A stretch of 64,000 nucleotides of DNA from Rhodobacter sp. (GTDB taxonomy: Bacteria > Pseudomonadota > Alphaproteobacteria > Rhodobacterales > Rhodobacteraceae). Location of the stretch: assembly GCA_016704435.1 (NCBI GenBank), contig JADJAB010000016.1, positions 1 through 64,000 of the forward strand, written 5' to 3'. The translations under genes were made by a program, and so were the position numbers. Of this stretch, positions 44,951-53,674 are shown piece after piece. Numbering within the stretch: the stretch's first letter is position 1; the number at the start of each line of letters is the position of its first letter. The notes under the pieces are model-generated. The model was given only the letters and a program-made list of their open reading frames with translations, did not search any database and was not told the origin of the DNA.

Positions 44951-45023
44951 CGGCCGGAACGTTCCCCCTGTTGCGGGCCCGCCGTCAATCGGCTGCACCT
45001 TCGCGACAAGCCTAGGGGGGCGG

Positions 45024-45051
45024 CGACAAATACGTCAAATGAATATTGTCG
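45024..45051. promoter_or_regulatory. Inverted repeat upstream of CUT2 operon
   Basis: CGACAA (45024-45029) and TTGTCG (45046-45051) with a 16-base A/T-rich spacer, between the LysR gene and the first permease. A further CGACAAG copy is at 45004. A LysR site or part of the operon promoter is likely. Confidence 0.4.
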
Positions 45052-45079
45052 GCGGAAACGCATGCGAAACCGGAATGGA

Positions 45080-46024
45080 TCAGACCACGGTCAGATGGGC
45101 CTGCGGCGGGGCAAGCCGCTGGCTTTCCTGCGCTTCCTCGGCGCGCACATGGTCGCCCAGGGCATCGACAAAGCGCAACCCATAGGCCGGCAGCGGCGCG
45201 CGCCGGTCCCACATGGCGCAGATGTCGAACTCCACCGGCTCTCCCTTCAGGGCAATCGGCCGGGCCACCAGTCGCGGGCTGGCCACCCGCGCCGAAGATG
45301 GCACCACGGCCACCCCGTTGCCGCCCTCGGCCATCGCAAACAGGGTGTGCGGCGAATAGCCTTCCATCACCAGGTTCGGCGGCTCGCCGATCAGCCGGCA
45401 GGCCGCATCGAACACCTCGCGCGAGGCGTGGCGATGGTTCAGCGTCAGGATCGGATGGGCCAGCAACTCGGCCATCTCGATCGGCCGTGTCGTGTCTGCC
45501 AGAAAGTCGGGCAACGCCACCGCAAGAAAGGCAAGCCGGCCCAGGCGCACCACTTCGAAACTGTCCGCAGGGGCCGAAGGGGTGGCGGCGATCGTCAGGT
45601 GCAGCGCCCCGCCGCGCAGCTTTTCGGCCAGCTCCGGCCCGCCTCCATCCTCCAGCCGCACGTCGATGCCCGGATTGGCGGTTGTCCAGCGTTTCAGGAA
45701 CGATGGCAGGAACCGTTCGATCAGTTGCGAACAGGCGCCGATCCGCAACAGGCCGGCCTGATCGCTTTTCAACTCGTCGGCAAAGGTGCGCAGGCTGCGC
45801 TCGCTGGCCAAGAGCGCGTTGACCCGGCTGGCCAGCGCCTCGCCCGCCGGTGTCAGCCGCAGGTTGCGGCCCGCCTTCTCGAACAGCCTGATCCCGAAGG
45901 ACTCTTCCAGCGCCTTGATCTGGCGCGACAGGGCCGATTGCGTCAGGTGCAACCGTTCGGCCGCCAGGGTCACGCTGGACAGATCGGCAACGGCGGCAAA
46001 GCCGGCATAGGTTCGAATGTCCAT
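45080..46024 (-). CDS. LysR-family transcriptional regulator
   Basis: A 314-residue LysR regulator. Helix-turn-helix 'MDIRTYAGFAAVADLSSVTL', 'AAERLHLTQSALSRQIKALE', then effector domain ('LLRIGACSQLIERFLPSFL', 'TLFAMAEGGNGVAVVP'). Its similarity to CynR/NAC-like members is general only. It is directly upstream of the CUT2 importer operon on the same strand and is the likely regulator of it. Confidence 0.87.
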   Translation of the reverse strand: MDIRTYAGFAAVADLSSVTLAAERLHLTQSALSRQIKALEESFGIRLFEKAGRNLRLTPAGEALASRVNALLASERSLRTFADELKSDQAGLLRIGACSQLIERFLPSFLKRWTTANPGIDVRLEDGGGPELAEKLRGGALHLTIAATPSAPADSFEVVRLGRLAFLAVALPDFLADTTRPIEMAELLAHPILTLNHRHASREVFDAACRLIGEPPNLVMEGYSPHTLFAMAEGGNGVAVVPSSARVASPRLVARPIALKGEPVEFDICAMWDRRAPLPAYGLRFVDALGDHVRAEEAQESQRLAPPQAHLTVV

Positions 46025-46051
46025 GGTCCCTCCGGGTGCTGCGGCGCAAGG

Positions 46052-46582
46052 CTAGGGGTCGGGTGCGGCCGCTGTCAATTGCTGCGGTCGGTCCAGGGGC
46101 AGCGCCTCGGCCGCCACGATCACGCAATCGCGGTCGGCATAGACCCAGTCGCCCGGCACGAAGGTCACCCCGCCAAAGGTGACCGGCCCGCCCTGCCCTG
46201 CCGGGCCCGGCACCCAGCCACGCCGCGCGGTGGTGCCAAGCGCCCGAACCCCGAGGTCCAGCCCGTCGATCCCGGCACTGTCGCGGATGACGCCGTTGAT
46301 CACCACCCCGCGCCAGCCGTTGCGCTGGCCGATCCCGGCCCGCCGGTCGCCCATCAGCCCGACCCGCATCGACCCCTGGCCATCCACCACAAGCACCCGC
46401 CCGGCCCCGTCGCCTTCCAAGGCGCGCAGGACCGGGGTGTGATCCTCGAATGTCGTGACGGTCAGGCAGGGGCCGAAGAAGCCGTGCGCCCTGCCGAAAC
46501 TGCGGAATTGCAACTCGCAGACGCGCAGGCCGTGATGATGCAGGTCGTAGAGGTCGGCGGTGCAGATCGGGGCCTCGGTCAT
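46052..46582 (-). CDS. rraA: RraA-family protein (RNase E inhibitor / HMG aldolase type)
   Basis: A 176-residue protein with the RraA layout: 'TADLYDLHHHGLRVCELQFR', 'RSFG', 'GRVLVVDGQGSMRVGLMGD', 'GWRGVVINGVIRDSAGIDGL' with the conserved Arg-Asp pair, and 'VTFVPGDWVYADRDCVIVAA'. Many such proteins outside gammaproteobacteria are 4-hydroxy-4-methyl-2-oxoglutarate or oxaloacetate lyases. It overlaps the M32 carboxypeptidase by 4 bases and looks like part of the peptide operon. Confidence 0.82.
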   Translation of the reverse strand: MTEAPICTADLYDLHHHGLRVCELQFRSFGRAHGFFGPCLTVTTFEDHTPVLRALEGDGAGRVLVVDGQGSMRVGLMGDRRAGIGQRNGWRGVVINGVIRDSAGIDGLDLGVRALGTTARRGWVPGPAGQGGPVTFGGVTFVPGDWVYADRDCVIVAAEALPLDRPQQLTAAAPDP

Positions 46583-48096
46583 GCGGTCAGCGCCAGCACC
46601 TTGGCCGTCAGATCGGCGATATAGGGCGCCGGGTCCAGCCCGCCGCTGGTGACGCGCTGCAACGTCTCCTGCGGCGAGGACGACCGGCCGTGCCGATAGA
46701 CGTTTTCGGTCAGCCAGCCATGCAGCGGCCCGTAGTCCCCCGCCTGCAGCCCTGCCACGATGCCCGGCACCTGCTGCGCCCTGGCAAAAAGCTGCGACGA
46801 CATGATGTTACCCAGCGTGTAGGTCGGGAACGAGCCGACATAGCCATGCGACCAATGCACGTCCTGCAACACGCCAAGGGTGTCGTTGGGCACCTCCAGC
46901 CCCAGGTAATCGCGCATCTTTTCCGCCCAGGCGGCGGGAAGATCGGCCACCGCCAGATCGCCCGCCATCAGCGCCGCCTCGATCTCGGACCGCAGGATGA
47001 TGTGCATGTCATAGGTCAGCTCATCCGCCTCGACCCTTATGAAGCCGGGATTCACCCGGTTCACCGCGCGCCAGACATCCGTCGCCTCCACGCCGCGCAG
47101 CTGGTCGGGGAAATGGTCGCGGAATTCGCCAAAGTGCAGCTCCCAGAACCGTTGCGACCGGCCCACCCGGTTCTCCCACATCCGCGACTGGGATTCGTGC
47201 ATGCCGAAGCTGGCACCAGCCACGCCGTAAAGGTTCACCAGATCGGTCGTGAAGATCGTGCGGGTATGCACCGGATCGACACCCTGCTCATACATGCCAT
47301 GCCCGGCCTCGTGCCACAGCGCGAAGATGCCGCCGGGCGCCCAGGCCTCGCGGAAGCGGCTGGTGATGCGCACGTCATCGCGGGTAAAGGAGATCTCGAA
47401 CGGATGCACGGTATCGTCCAGCCGGCCGCGCTGCAGGTCATAGCCCATGCGCTGTGCGATCTTCAGGCCAAACGCCTTTTGCTGCGCGATCGCGAAGTCC
47501 TGCGTCAGGAAATCGACCCGCGGCTGCGGCGCCGCGGTCGCGCGTTGGATCAGCGGCACAAGGGCGGTTTTCAGCCGGTCGTAAAGGCCGCGCAATTCGG
47601 CCAGCGTCATGCCGGGTTCGAACTGGCCGACCATCGGATCATAGGGATGCGCGCCGCCGCCAATCGCCGCCGAGACCTCGCGTTGCATCGCCATCATGCG
47701 GTCCAGCAGGGGGGCGAAGCCGGCAAAGTCATTTGCCGCCCTTGCGGCCACCCAGGCCGAATGGGCGCGGGTCTTCAGCCCCGCCATGTCTTCGATGATC
47801 CGCGCCGGAATGCGCGAGAGGATGCCGATCTCGGCCTCGGCCTGTGCCAGGGCACGCAGGCGGATGTCGCCCTTGGGCGCCTGGGCCAATTCCTCGCGCG
47901 CCCCGTCCATGGCGCGGCGCAGGCTGTCGCCGGTGGCCATGTCGCGCGCCAGCGCGGTCAGCGTCGCCACCTGATGGCCGCGCGCATCGACGCCGCCCGG
48001 GGGCATCATCGTGCGCGAATCCCAGGCCAGCAGGTTGATGGCGCAGATGATGTCGTTGATCCGGGCGATTTCGGTCTGGAAGCGGGCATAGCTCAT
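46579..48096 (-). CDS. M32-family metallocarboxypeptidase (Taq carboxypeptidase type)
   Basis: A 505-residue, all-helical peptidase, normal length for the family. The zinc motif 'LWHEAGHGMYEQG' gives HExxH and the downstream Glu is in 'HESQSRMWENRVGRS'. 'LLAWDSRTMMPPGGVDARG' is the typical M32 N-terminus. Removes C-terminal residues from peptides in the cytoplasm. Coupled to the DppF-type ATPase gene (overlap of 4 bases), so it most likely digests peptides imported by this transporter. Confidence 0.92.
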   Translation of the reverse strand: MSYARFQTEIARINDIICAINLLAWDSRTMMPPGGVDARGHQVATLTALARDMATGDSLRRAMDGAREELAQAPKGDIRLRALAQAEAEIGILSRIPARIIEDMAGLKTRAHSAWVAARAANDFAGFAPLLDRMMAMQREVSAAIGGGAHPYDPMVGQFEPGMTLAELRGLYDRLKTALVPLIQRATAAPQPRVDFLTQDFAIAQQKAFGLKIAQRMGYDLQRGRLDDTVHPFEISFTRDDVRITSRFREAWAPGGIFALWHEAGHGMYEQGVDPVHTRTIFTTDLVNLYGVAGASFGMHESQSRMWENRVGRSQRFWELHFGEFRDHFPDQLRGVEATDVWRAVNRVNPGFIRVEADELTYDMHIILRSEIEAALMAGDLAVADLPAAWAEKMRDYLGLEVPNDTLGVLQDVHWSHGYVGSFPTYTLGNIMSSQLFARAQQVPGIVAGLQAGDYGPLHGWLTENVYRHGRSSSPQETLQRVTSGGLDPAPYIADLTAKVLALTA

Positions 48097-49106
48097 GCGG
48101 TGGTCTCTGTGCTTGGGGCGCCGAAATCGGCAAGGTGGCAGGCCGCCTGATGCTGTGGGCCACGGTCGGTCAATTCGGGGCGCTCGGTCCGGCAGCGGTC
48201 AAGGGCCAGCGGGCAGCGGGTGTGAAAGAGGCAACCCTGCGGCAGGTTGATCGGGCTGGGCAATTCGCCCCGCGCGGCAACCTGGCGGCTGCGGCGCTCG
48301 GGGTCCAGCTCGGGTGCGGCATCCAGCAGCGCGCGGGTATAGGGGTGGCGCGGAGCGGCGAACAGGTCTTCGGTCGCGCCGATCTCGACCACCTTGCCCA
48401 GATACATCACCGCCACCCGATGCGAGATATGCCGCACCAGCCGCAGGTCATGCGCCACGAACACCACCGTCAGGTTCAGCCTCTGCTGCAGGTCCAGAAG
48501 CAGGTTGACGACCTGCGCCTGCACCGAGACATCCAGCGCCGAGACCAGTTCGTCCGCCACCAGAACCTCCGGCTCCACCGCCAGCGCGCGGGCGATCCCG
48601 ATGCGCTGGCGCTGGCCACCCGAAAACTCGTGCGGATAGCGGTCGGCAGCATCGGGGTTCAGCCGCACCAGCGCCAGCAGGGCGGCGATCCGGTCGGGGA
48701 TATCGGCTGCCGGACACATCCGATGCACGCTCAGCGCCTCGCCCAGAATGGCGCGCACCTTCATCCGCGGGTTGAGCGAGCTGAACGGGTCCTGAAAGAT
48801 CATCTGGACGCGCCGGTTGAACGCCCGTCGCGCCGGTCCCTCCAGCCCGGCAATATCCTGCCCCTCGAACAGGATGCGCCCGTCGTCGCAATCGTGCAGC
48901 CGCACCAGACAGCGCGCCAGCGTCGATTTCCCGCAGCCGCTTTCGCCGACGATCCCCAGCGTCTCGCCCCGCCGGATCTGCAGGCTGACGCCGTTCAGCG
49001 CGTGAACCGCGGGGGCCGGATGGCCCGCAAGCCGGCTCATCACGCCCTGCGGCAAGGCAAAGCGTTTGCCGATCCCCTCGACCGTGATCATCCCGGCATC
49101 GGTCAT
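48093..49106 (-). CDS. Peptide ABC transporter ATP-binding protein, DppF/OppF type
   Basis: A 337-residue ATPase. Walker A 'GESGCGKSTLARCL', Q-loop 'MIFQDPFSSLNPRM', signature 'FSGGQRQRIGIARA', Walker B 'VLVADELVSALDVS' and the C-terminal Fe-S/zinc-like motif 'GCLFHTRCPLALDRC'. Note that Walker B has DEL where most members have DEP. Coupled on both sides by ATGA overlaps. Works with the DppD-type subunit as a heterodimer. Confidence 0.92.
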   Translation of the reverse strand: MTDAGMITVEGIGKRFALPQGVMSRLAGHPAPAVHALNGVSLQIRRGETLGIVGESGCGKSTLARCLVRLHDCDDGRILFEGQDIAGLEGPARRAFNRRVQMIFQDPFSSLNPRMKVRAILGEALSVHRMCPAADIPDRIAALLALVRLNPDAADRYPHEFSGGQRQRIGIARALAVEPEVLVADELVSALDVSVQAQVVNLLLDLQQRLNLTVVFVAHDLRLVRHISHRVAVMYLGKVVEIGATEDLFAAPRHPYTRALLDAAPELDPERRSRQVAARGELPSPINLPQGCLFHTRCPLALDRCRTERPELTDRGPQHQAACHLADFGAPSTETTA

Positions 49107-50086
49107 ATCGGCGATCCCGCAGCCAGAACCGCCGCGCGGTTGAAACAGGCGACACTGCGGTCGGGCGCGATGTCCTCCAGCACCGGCAGGGTGGTGCGGC
49201 AGGGCGCGGTGGCGAAATCGCAGCGCGGATGGAAGGCGCAGCCGGCCGGCAGCGCACCCAGAGGCGGCGGCGTGCCCTCGATCGACAACAGCATGCTGCG
49301 TTCGGTGCCCGCGTGCGGAACCGAGCCGAGCAGCCCGCGCGTATAGGCGTGGTTGGGTTGGGCAAAGACCTGCGCCACGGTGCCGGTTTCCACGATCCGC
49401 CCGGCATACATCACCGCCATCCGGTCACAGGTTGCGGCGACGACACCCAGATCATGCGTCACCAGAACCACGCTCATCGCCAGCTGGTCGCGCAGGTCCA
49501 GGATCAGCTTCAGGATCTGGTCCTGAATGGTCACGTCCAGCGCCGTCGTCGGCTCATCCGCCAGCAGCAGTTTCGGGTTGCTGGCCAGCCCGATGGCGAT
49601 CATCACCCGCTGCCGCATGCCGCCGGAAAACTGATGGGGATATTCGCGCAGGCGGCGGGCGGCGTCGGGGATGCCCACCAGGTCCATCAATTCACGCGCG
49701 CGGGCGGCGCGGGCGCCGCGGTCCAGATCGGTATGGGCGCGCAGGTTCTCCTCGATCTGCACGAACACCGGCAGCACCGGGTTCAGCGCCGTCATCGGTT
49801 CCTGAAAGATCATCGAGATCTGGCCGCCGCGCACCCGACGCAGGTCGGATGCGGTCATCTTCAGGACATCGCGGCCCCGCCACAGCACTTGGCCCGCCAC
49901 CGCGCCCGACTCCGGCGTCAGCCGCATGATCGACCGCAGCGTGACACTCTTGCCTGACCCGCTTTCGCCCACGAGCCCCAGCACCTCGCCCGGTCGCACG
50001 GTAAAGGACACATCGTTGACCGCCGTCAGCCGGCCATGGCCGAAGGTGGTCGTCAGGTTGCGCACCTCAAGCATGGCGTCGGTCAT
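49103..50086 (-). CDS. Peptide ABC transporter ATP-binding protein, DppD/OppD type
   Basis: A 327-residue ATPase from ATG 50086. 'GESGSGKSVTLRSIMRLTP' (Walker A), 'MIFQEPMTALNPVLP', 'FSGGMRQRVMIAIGLA', 'LLLADEPTTALDVT', and 'GCAFHPRCDFATAPC' near the end. The longer open frame upstream is only the other-strand reading of the permease. Start overlaps the DppC-type stop by 4 bases. Confidence 0.92.
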   Translation of the reverse strand: MTDAMLEVRNLTTTFGHGRLTAVNDVSFTVRPGEVLGLVGESGSGKSVTLRSIMRLTPESGAVAGQVLWRGRDVLKMTASDLRRVRGGQISMIFQEPMTALNPVLPVFVQIEENLRAHTDLDRGARAARARELMDLVGIPDAARRLREYPHQFSGGMRQRVMIAIGLASNPKLLLADEPTTALDVTIQDQILKLILDLRDQLAMSVVLVTHDLGVVAATCDRMAVMYAGRIVETGTVAQVFAQPNHAYTRGLLGSVPHAGTERSMLLSIEGTPPPLGALPAGCAFHPRCDFATAPCRTTLPVLEDIAPDRSVACFNRAAVLAAGSPI

Positions 50087-50916
50087 CGCTTGGTCCTCAG
50101 CACTTCGGCCAGGCCATCGCCGGTCAGGCTGAAGCCCAGGCCGGTCAGCACGATCGCCAGACCCGGAAAGACCGATATCCACCACGCCGTCGCCATGAAG
50201 TTCTTGCCGTCCGCAATCTGCACGCCCCATTCGGCGGCGGGCGGCTGCGCCCCTAGGCCAAGATAGCCCAGGCTGGAGCCAAGCAGGATCGCCAGCGCCA
50301 TGTCGGTCATCCAGTAGACGATGGCGGGGGTGATCGCATTGGGCAGAAGGTGGCGAAAGATGATCCGCAGGTGGGTGTAGCCCATCGCCCGGCCAGCATC
50401 GGCATAGTCCAGCCGCTTCTGCACCTTGATCTCGGCCGCGATGATCCGGGCGTAGAATACCCAGCCCACCACCCCCACCGCGATATACATGTTCACCAGC
50501 CCCGGCCCCAGCACCGAGACGATGGCGATCACCAGCACCAAGAAGGGAAAGGTGATGACGGCATCGACGATCCGGCCAAAAAGTGCCTCGGCCCAGCCCC
50601 CGGCATAGCCGACCAGGGCGCCGATGATGGTGCCGAAGACGAAGGGCACGATGGTGGCGAAGACCGCGATCTGCATGTCGATGGTATAGGCGTGGATCAC
50701 CCGAGACAGCACGTCGCGGCCGAAGTTGTCGGTGCCCATCGGATGCGCCCAACTGGGCGCCTGCAACAGCGCGCCATAGTCGAAGGCGTTCGGATCGAAG
50801 GGCGCGAAAAGGGCGGGAAACAGCCCCACCACCACGCTGGCCAGCAGGATCGCGCCGCCGATGATCAGCGGGCGCGGCAGGATCATGCGGGCGCGGGGGG
50901 CGGCGGTGTCGCTCAT
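50083..50916 (-). CDS. Peptide ABC transporter permease, DppC type
   Basis: A 277-residue permease. 'IIGGAILLASVVVGLFPALF' helix, signature 'HPMGTDNFGRDVLSRVIHAY', EAA loop 'DAGRAMGYTHLRIIFRHLLP' region and 'GLGAQPPAAEWG' near the end, as in OppC/DppC. Coupled to DppB and DppD by 4-base overlaps. Confidence 0.92.
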   Translation of the reverse strand: MSDTAAPRARMILPRPLIIGGAILLASVVVGLFPALFAPFDPNAFDYGALLQAPSWAHPMGTDNFGRDVLSRVIHAYTIDMQIAVFATIVPFVFGTIIGALVGYAGGWAEALFGRIVDAVITFPFLVLVIAIVSVLGPGLVNMYIAVGVVGWVFYARIIAAEIKVQKRLDYADAGRAMGYTHLRIIFRHLLPNAITPAIVYWMTDMALAILLGSSLGYLGLGAQPPAAEWGVQIADGKNFMATAWWISVFPGLAIVLTGLGFSLTGDGLAEVLRTKR

Positions 50917-51851
50917 CTTGCCACCCTCGGGTCCAGCCAGGCCTGCACCAGATCGGTCAGCAGGAAGGTCAGCGAGACCAGCACCGCCAGCGCGATGGTC
51001 AGGCCCTGCACCACCGGATAGTCGCGGGCATAGATGCTGTCGACCATCAGCCGCCCCGCGCCGGGAATGGCAAAGACCGTCTCGGTGATCACCGCGCCAC
51101 TGAGCAGCGTGCCGATCGACAGGCCAAACAGCGCCACGGTGGAAATCAGCGCATTGCGCAGCACATGGCGCAGCAGGACCAGGCGCGGACGCAGGCCCTT
51201 GGCACGGGCGAACTGCACGTATTCGGCGTCGATCACCTCGATGATGGCGGCGCGCAGGTTGCGCATCAGGATGGCCGAGAGGCTGAGCGCAAGGGTCAGC
51301 GCGGGCAGGAAAAGATGGTGCAGATGCTCAAGGAAACCGTCGCCATAGCCGCCGACCGGGAACCAGCGCAGCCGCGCGCCAAAGACCGTCAGCAGGATCA
51401 GCCCCAGATAGAACACCGGCATCGACAGCCCGACCTGAAACGCGCCGCGCACGGCGCTGTCGGCCATCCGCCCGCGCCTTGTGGCGGCAACGAAGGCCAG
51501 CGGAACCGCGAAAACCACCGCGATCAGCGCCGCCATCAGCGTCAGCAGGATGGTGATCGGCAAACGGGTTGCAATCAGTTCGGTCACCGGCAGTTTCAGG
51601 GTGATGGAATCGCCCAGATCGCCCGTCGCCACCGATCTGGCGAAGACCGCGAATTGCACCGGCAGCGGCCGGTCCAGGCCCAGCTCCCGGTTGATGCGTT
51701 CGACATCGGCATCCAGCGCACGGTCGCCCAGCATGGCGCTGGCCGGGTCACCGGGCAGCAGGCGGACCAGCGCGAATACCACGATAAGGATGAACAGAAG
51801 TGTCGGGATCAGTTGCAGGATGCGGCGGGCGATGAAGGATGCCAGTTGCAC
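50913..51851 (-). CDS. Peptide ABC transporter permease, DppB type
   Basis: A 312-residue permease starting 'QLASFIARRILQLIPTLLFI'. 'RLLPGDPASAMLG' and 'RELGLDRPLPVQF' are the periplasmic DppB signatures, and the EAA loop is near 'RAKGLRPRLVLLRHVLRNAL'. It is the first permease gene after the binding protein, with a hairpin between them. Confidence 0.92.
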   Translation of the reverse strand: MQLASFIARRILQLIPTLLFILIVVFALVRLLPGDPASAMLGDRALDADVERINRELGLDRPLPVQFAVFARSVATGDLGDSITLKLPVTELIATRLPITILLTLMAALIAVVFAVPLAFVAATRRGRMADSAVRGAFQVGLSMPVFYLGLILLTVFGARLRWFPVGGYGDGFLEHLHHLFLPALTLALSLSAILMRNLRAAIIEVIDAEYVQFARAKGLRPRLVLLRHVLRNALISTVALFGLSIGTLLSGAVITETVFAIPGAGRLMVDSIYARDYPVVQGLTIALAVLVSLTFLLTDLVQAWLDPRVAR

Positions 51852-51879
51852 GGCCGCGTCTCCGATCTCTTGACAGGGC

Positions 51880-51910
51880 GGGCGCGCGGGGGAAAAGCCT
51901 CCGCGCGCCC
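51880..51910 (-). promoter_or_regulatory. Intercistronic hairpin after binding-protein gene
   Basis: GGGCGCGCGG (51880-51889) pairs with CCGCGCGCCC (51901-51910); two further G-C pairs close an AAAAG loop after one mismatch. It is 8 bases after the binding-protein stop. It has the same placement as three other hairpins in this window. Confidence 0.65.
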
Positions 51911-51917
51911 CAAGATC

Positions 51918-53494
51918 TTACTTCGCCAGCCAGGTCTCGCGGAAGATGTTGTTGCCCAGCGGGATCTGGACAAAGCCGTTCACATTCTTGCCAAGCGCCA
52001 CGGGATAGGGCGTTTCATAAAGCGCGATGGTCGGCCCGGTCGCGTTGAAGATTTCCTGGATCCGCGCGAACTGTTCCGTCCGCTTGGCCGGGTCCATCTC
52101 TTCTGCGAGGCTTCGAAGAGGGCGTCCACCTCGGCGTTCTTCCAGCCCGAATGCAGCGCGTCGATGGTCGGGCTGTAGGCGAAATACGAGGTGATCTGGC
52201 TGGCATCGGCAATGTCGTTGGTCCAGCCGCCGGTCCGCATCTCGAAGGTGCCCGCGCGGTATTGATCGGTGCGCGAGGCGTTGTCGACCTGCTTGATCTC
52301 CAACTCGATCCCGATCGCCGCCCACATCTGCTGCAACGCCGTGCTGATGCCCAGGTCGTCCTGGTTGCCGGCAATGGTCAGGATGCTGGTCTTGAAGCCG
52401 TCGGGATAACCCGATTCCGCCATCAGCGCCTTGGCCTTGTCCAGATCATGGGGGAACAGCGGCCCGTCGCCCGAATGCATCGGCGTCGTCGTCGACATGA
52501 AGGACGACAGCGGCGTGCCGACGCCGTAGGTCACCACCTGAACCAGCGCCTCCTTGTTGGCGGCATAGTTCATCGCCTGGCGCACCTTTTCGTCCGACAG
52601 CGGGTTCGGCCTGCCGTCCAGCTCTGGCCGCACGTTGATGATCACGTCCCAGACGCGGGTGCCGGGGAACAGCTCCATCTTGACGTTGGGGTCGGCCTGC
52701 AATTCGGCCACGCGGGCAAAGGGAATGAACTCTGCCCCGTCAATGTCGCCCGCCTGCAGTTTCAGGATGCGGGTGGCGTCATCGGGAATGATCTCGAAGG
52801 TCAGGCCGTCCAGATAGGGCAAGGGCTGGCCATCCGCGCCGTTGTCCCAGTAGTTCGGGTTCTTGACCAGCTTCATCGTCGCCCCACGCTCCCAGCTGTC
52901 CAGCATGAACGGGCCGGTGCCGATGGGCTTCTTGGCAAATTCCTGCGCCTTTTCGGCGTCGGTCGCGCCCACCATCGCCTCGAACGCCGCCTTGGGCATG
53001 ATGGCCGTGTTGAACACGCTGAGCGCCGAGAAAATGGTGGGGTCGGGGTATTTCAGCTTCAGCTCGATGGTCTGCGGATCGGGCGCAGACACGCTGTCGA
53101 CCGAGGCAAGCACGAAGTTCCAGATGCCGTTGTCGGGGTTGCGGGCGCGGTCCAGCGACCAGATCACATCCTCGGCGGTCATTGCCGTGCCGTCCGAAAA
53201 CCTGACGCCGTCGCGCAGCTTCAGCGTGACGGTATCGCCCGCCTCGTTCAGCGCCCATTCCGTCGCCAGGCCCGGCTCCAGCCCCAGCCCGTCATCGGTC
53301 GGGTTGAGCAGGGTCTCGTAGATGTTGGTCAGGATCCAGATGTCGACATTGGCGTCGTTCAGCACCGGGTCAAGGAACAGGCTGTCGGTGTAGCGGCCAT
53401 AGGTCATCACGCCGCCGCGGTCTTGCGCAGATGCGTCGGTAAGGCCCCCCAGGAACAGGGCGGCCGTCAGGGCAGCAATGGACAGGGTTTTCAT
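51918..53494 (-). CDS. Periplasmic substrate-binding protein of peptide ABC importer (frameshift near 3' end)
   Basis: SBP family 5, about 525 residues. Sec signal 'KTLSIAALTAALFLGGLTDA' with cleavage near ASA-Q. 'VTLKLRDGVRFSDGTAMTAE', 'PIGTGPFMLDSWERG' and 'NPNYWDNGADGQPLPYLDGL' are family features. As written the frame breaks at about 52100, after 'LFEASQK', and the remaining 60 residues ('EMDPAKRTEQFARIQEIF', 'ALGKNVNGFVQIP', 'FRETWLAK') are in another frame down to the TAA at 51918. One extra base in a GG pair restores it. Probably a sequencing error; the domain is otherwise intact. Confidence 0.88.
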
Positions 53495-53534
53495 CTTGGC
53501 ACCTCCCAGGATTCGATTAGCGTTATAGTTAAGC

Positions 53535-53544
53535 GAAACGTTTC
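53535..53544. promoter_or_regulatory. GAAACGTTTC palindrome in divergent promoter
   Basis: A perfect 10-base palindrome 41 bases upstream of the peptide binding-protein start, in the 180-base gap to the GntR gene. The central CG and A/T arms resemble LacI/GalR-type operators. No LacI gene lies in the window, so the binder is unknown. Confidence 0.45.
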
Positions 53545-53639
53545 ATGAGACCGTTTATGAGTCAACATGACACTTCTCTGGATTCTTCGCTGGTAACTGC
53601 GTATTCTCTGGGCATCAGCGTGAAATCTTGCCAGAATCA

Positions 53640-53655
53640 TGCTACTCTAGTAGCA
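53640..53655. promoter_or_regulatory. Operator candidate for the GntR regulator
   Basis: TGCTACT-CT-AGTAGCA is a perfect 7-bp inverted repeat ending 19 bases before the GntR start codon, overlapping where the gene's own promoter or leader must be. GntR-family proteins bind such short palindromes and usually repress themselves. Confidence 0.6.
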
Positions 53656-53674
53656 CGGCTGGCAGGGAGCGGGT

